NCBI GenBank assembly: GCA_913055905.1
Contig: CAJXLB010000001.1
Span: forward strand, 868,001 to 932,000
Reading direction: 5' to 3'
Source: an uncultured Winogradskyella sp.
GTDB lineage: Bacteria; Bacteroidota; Bacteroidia; Flavobacteriales; Flavobacteriaceae
DNA length: 64,000 bases
Positions 62,022 through 64,000 of this stretch are shown piece after piece. The first letter of the stretch is position 1, and the number at the start of each line of letters is the position of its first letter. The notes under the pieces are model-generated. The model had not been told where the DNA came from. It saw only the letters and a program-made list of their open reading frames with translations, and searched no databases. The translations under genes and the position numbers were made by a program.

Positions 62022-64000
62022 TTAATTCAAAATCACTTTTTGGGTCTTGCTGTGATTTCCACTCACAAGATTTACGATGTAAACACCCGTCTGTAAGCTA
62101 TTGGCATCAATCGTATGTAAGGTCGTATCTGCATCCAATGCTGTGGTATGCACCAATCGGCCTTGCAGATCATACACCTTAGCAACAGTATCCGCATTTA
62201 AGGTACCAGCAATCGTAATGGTTTTAGGGCTTTGGTTCGTATATATGGAAATACCATCAAGCACGTTATCGCTTAGGGATAAGGCACCATTGGTAAATCG
62301 TAAATAAAAACGACCCGTGCCATTTAAAGCCTCAGCAGGAGTCAACACATAATCCGAAGTGTTTAATAGGGTAGAAGTGTTGGTCAAAGTATCATCCAAA
62401 TACACCTCGATAGAAGCCGGTAAGGTATTTTCTGCAATACTAAAGGTCAATTGCTCTCCCATATTAGCATTAACACCTAGGGCAATGGTCGTATCGTTAA
62501 AATCAGTCTTTCCAATAGCTTGCGTTGCAAAAGGCACGCCAGAGTTCTCTTCAACCAAATGCGTAAATAGAGCAAAGGCTGGAGCAACACCACCGATTAA
62601 ACTGGCATCGTAACCAGGATCTAAGCCTAAACCTGAAGAAGGCGTAAAGTACACCTTGGTAATAAAATTGTCGGACGCGTTACTCAGATTAATGTTTACG
62701 TTAGTAATCGCAGAAGCCGCATTTCTACCCGCTATAAAGTCATCATCGTTAGCGATAATACGCATATCTGGCGTACTGGTGGTAAACTGAAGGTTACCGC
62801 CGGTGGTATTGGACGCCACAAAGAATCCTTGGCCAGGGGCAATATTCAACGTGTTGTTTTCTATAGCACTGATAATGGTATAGTCATCAGCAGACGTACC
62901 ATCGGTACTGTCGTTATAGCCATAGATCACTTTGGCGCTAGGGTCTAACAATGCATCATTGTGGGATAAAAAAGCCTGAGCATCCATATACGAAGGGAAC
63001 GGATTACCCACCAAGCTCAAAATACTTGCGGTACCTTGTGCTATTGGGACTTCAACTAAGCTGTTATTTACGGTACCTTCAAACTCTACTAAGTTTGAAG
63101 CTGCCAACGGATCTATACCGGTTCTATAACCTACACCAGCAGTTAAAGGGGTAGTGTCGGTTTCGTCCCAAAGCTCGTAAGGAGCGCTGGCATTGTCACT
63201 ATCAAAGCCACCAAAAAGCACATTGGTGCCACTTGGATTGGCTAAGATATTGGTGTTGTTGGCAATAAACACATCAAAGGCCTGCCCTGTAACAGGAGCA
63301 CTGATAAGGTCGTTACCATTTACGGCATCATTAGAGTTTACATAACGGTTATAGGTTACCGTGCCGATAATTGTTCCATCGGATATTAAACTTGAAAAGT
63401 TAGAGGATGTAGATTCCAGGTTTAAAGAAGTACATGTCAACGTGAAACTAGAAGGAATGATTGTAGATGCCTCTGGTCTAATAGTCATATCGTTGATATT
63501 TATATCAGAACTTAGAGTATAAGTTCCATTTACAACAACGGCGTTCCGCGCTCCAGTTGCAGTAGATGGTTCTAGATTCCAAGTACCATTTTTATAAACT
63601 AGAGATGCGACAATTTGGTTAGTACCCTCTGTACCTGGTGATCCAAAATCGTTATCAATACCTTCGGAAACTGTAGCTTCAGCCCATAAAGAACCGTCAT
63701 TATTGTCTTCGGTATCACTTCCAATAAAAATCATAGCTGCACCATTAGGATCTGGCCAATTAGGACCTCCGTCATACTCTGCACGGTCTATTTCGTTGGA
63801 GCTACCATCGGTTAAGATAATTTCATCATCACCATTGGCAAGGGTAAACCCAGAGTATTCATAATCTACGTTTACACCACCATTTGTGAGATTGTCAGCA
63901 TTGATGCCTAATACAGCAAAACCTAATGAAGGTACAACTACAGAGCTACTAATGGTATGGCTGTCAGAGCCATTATCACTAATGGTCCATCCAATCATAT
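62022..64000 (-). CDS. T9SS-exported lamin-tail-domain surface protein (5' end missing)
   Basis: About 659 residues are visible and the gene continues past the window edge; the Met near 63998 is internal. The visible start GWTISDNGSDSHTI with SLGFAVLGINADN and DEIILTDGSSNEIDRAEYD is a lamin-tail domain. Then follow a Thr/Asn-rich region and a T9SS type A sorting domain (AKVYDLQGRLVHTTALDADT, SLQTGVYIVNLVSG, SKTQKVILN). The central section resembles the neighbouring T9SS protein in segments like GRNAA, PGQGFFVA and VGNPFPSYMDAQAFL. It is probably a cell-surface or secreted adhesive protein. Confidence 0.88.
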   Translation of the reverse strand, partial: MIGWTISDNGSDSHTISSSVVVPSLGFAVLGINADNLTNGGVNVDYEYSGFTLANGDDEIILTDGSSNEIDRAEYDGGPNWPDPNGAAMIFIGSDTEDNNDGSLWAEATVSEGIDNDFGSPGTEGTNQIVASLVYKNGTWNLEPSTATGARNAVVVNGTYTLSSDININDMTIRPEASTIIPSSFTLTCTSLNLESTSSNFSSLISDGTIIGTVTYNRYVNSNDAVNGNDLISAPVTGQAFDVFIANNTNILANPSGTNVLFGGFDSDNASAPYELWDETDTTPLTAGVGYRTGIDPLAASNLVEFEGTVNNSLVEVPIAQGTASILSLVGNPFPSYMDAQAFLSHNDALLDPSAKVIYGYNDSTDGTSADDYTIISAIENNTLNIAPGQGFFVASNTTGGNLQFTTSTPDMRIIANDDDFIAGRNAASAITNVNINLSNASDNFITKVYFTPSSGLGLDPGYDASLIGGVAPAFALFTHLVEENSGVPFATQAIGKTDFNDTTIALGVNANMGEQLTFSIAENTLPASIEVYLDDTLTNTSTLLNTSDYVLTPAEALNGTGRFYLRFTNGALSLSDNVLDGISIYTNQSPKTITIAGTLNADTVAKVYDLQGRLVHTTALDADTTLHTIDANSLQTGVYIVNLVSGNHSKTQKVILN

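Overview
The window is chromosomal DNA of a marine-type Flavobacteriaceae bacterium (phylum Bacteroidota). This rests on low GC, TAnnTTTG-type promoter elements, two proteins with type IX secretion (T9SS) C-terminal sorting domains, a mevalonate-pathway HMG-CoA reductase next to a GYDIA-type GHMP kinase, and a division/cell-wall (dcw) cluster in Bacteroidota order. Nothing in the sequence allows a secure genus call.

Layout. Positions 1-5.1 kb hold a partial AraC regulator, a minus-strand AraC / response regulator / PAS histidine kinase operon, and a small conserved protein. Positions 5.2-10.5 kb hold stress and housekeeping genes: YtxH / holin-like / small protein, an aldehyde dehydrogenase, a ribosome hibernation factor, an F420-reductase-like dehydrogenase and an AI-2E family exporter. 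tRNA-Phe has a near-perfect Bacteroidota promoter. Positions 11-18.7 kb are a plus-strand envelope operon (coaX, outer-membrane protein, TPR protein, LptC, CNNM/CorC protein, PpiD-like foldase). HMG-CoA reductase plus GHMP kinase (minus) follow. Next comes a peptide-utilisation block: dipeptidyl peptidase IV, two tandem POT transporters and a thioredoxin-like protein. A minus-strand group holds ComEC, NlpC/P60, LpxB and SurE. Then come a tail-specific protease, an orphan Opp/Dpp permease, EngB and a hydrolase.

Positions 37.9-53.4 kb are a complete dcw cluster: mraZ-rsmH-ftsL-ftsI-murE-mraY-murD-ftsW-murG-murC-ftsQ-ftsA-ftsZ. Three exact 10-bp-phased GTGGT boxes, the likely MraZ operator, sit directly upstream of mraZ. 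Several genes in the cluster use TTG or GTG starts. yqeY follows.

Positions 54.0-54.9 kb carry the oddest locus. A perfect 301-bp tandem duplication encodes two GIY-YIG nuclease genes and abuts tRNA-Arg(TCG). Each unit starts with a 30-bp GC-rich hairpin plus the tRNA D-arm segment, and ends with the first 15 nt of the tRNA. The downstream nuclease ORF runs 23 nt into the functional tRNA and stops inside its D-loop. This looks like a minimal selfish element that invades tRNA genes and rebuilds their 5' end. Three 78-bp-spaced REP-like repeats follow the tRNA.

Positions 56.8-59.15 kb (minus) hold a second unusual locus. A 58-residue peptide has a leader or signal-like hydrophobic N-terminus and a Pro/Gly-rich tail ending in Ser. 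It is followed by an HPr-kinase-like protein, whose N-terminus resembles a PqqD/RRE domain, and by an NTP_transf_5-type nucleotidyltransferase. The kinase + nucleotidyltransferase + Ser-ending peptide set recalls the tailoring genes of phosphorylated lasso peptides, but without any lasso cyclase. It is a candidate undescribed peptide-modification system. The window ends with two T9SS cargo proteins separated by a young, recombinogenic repeat array.
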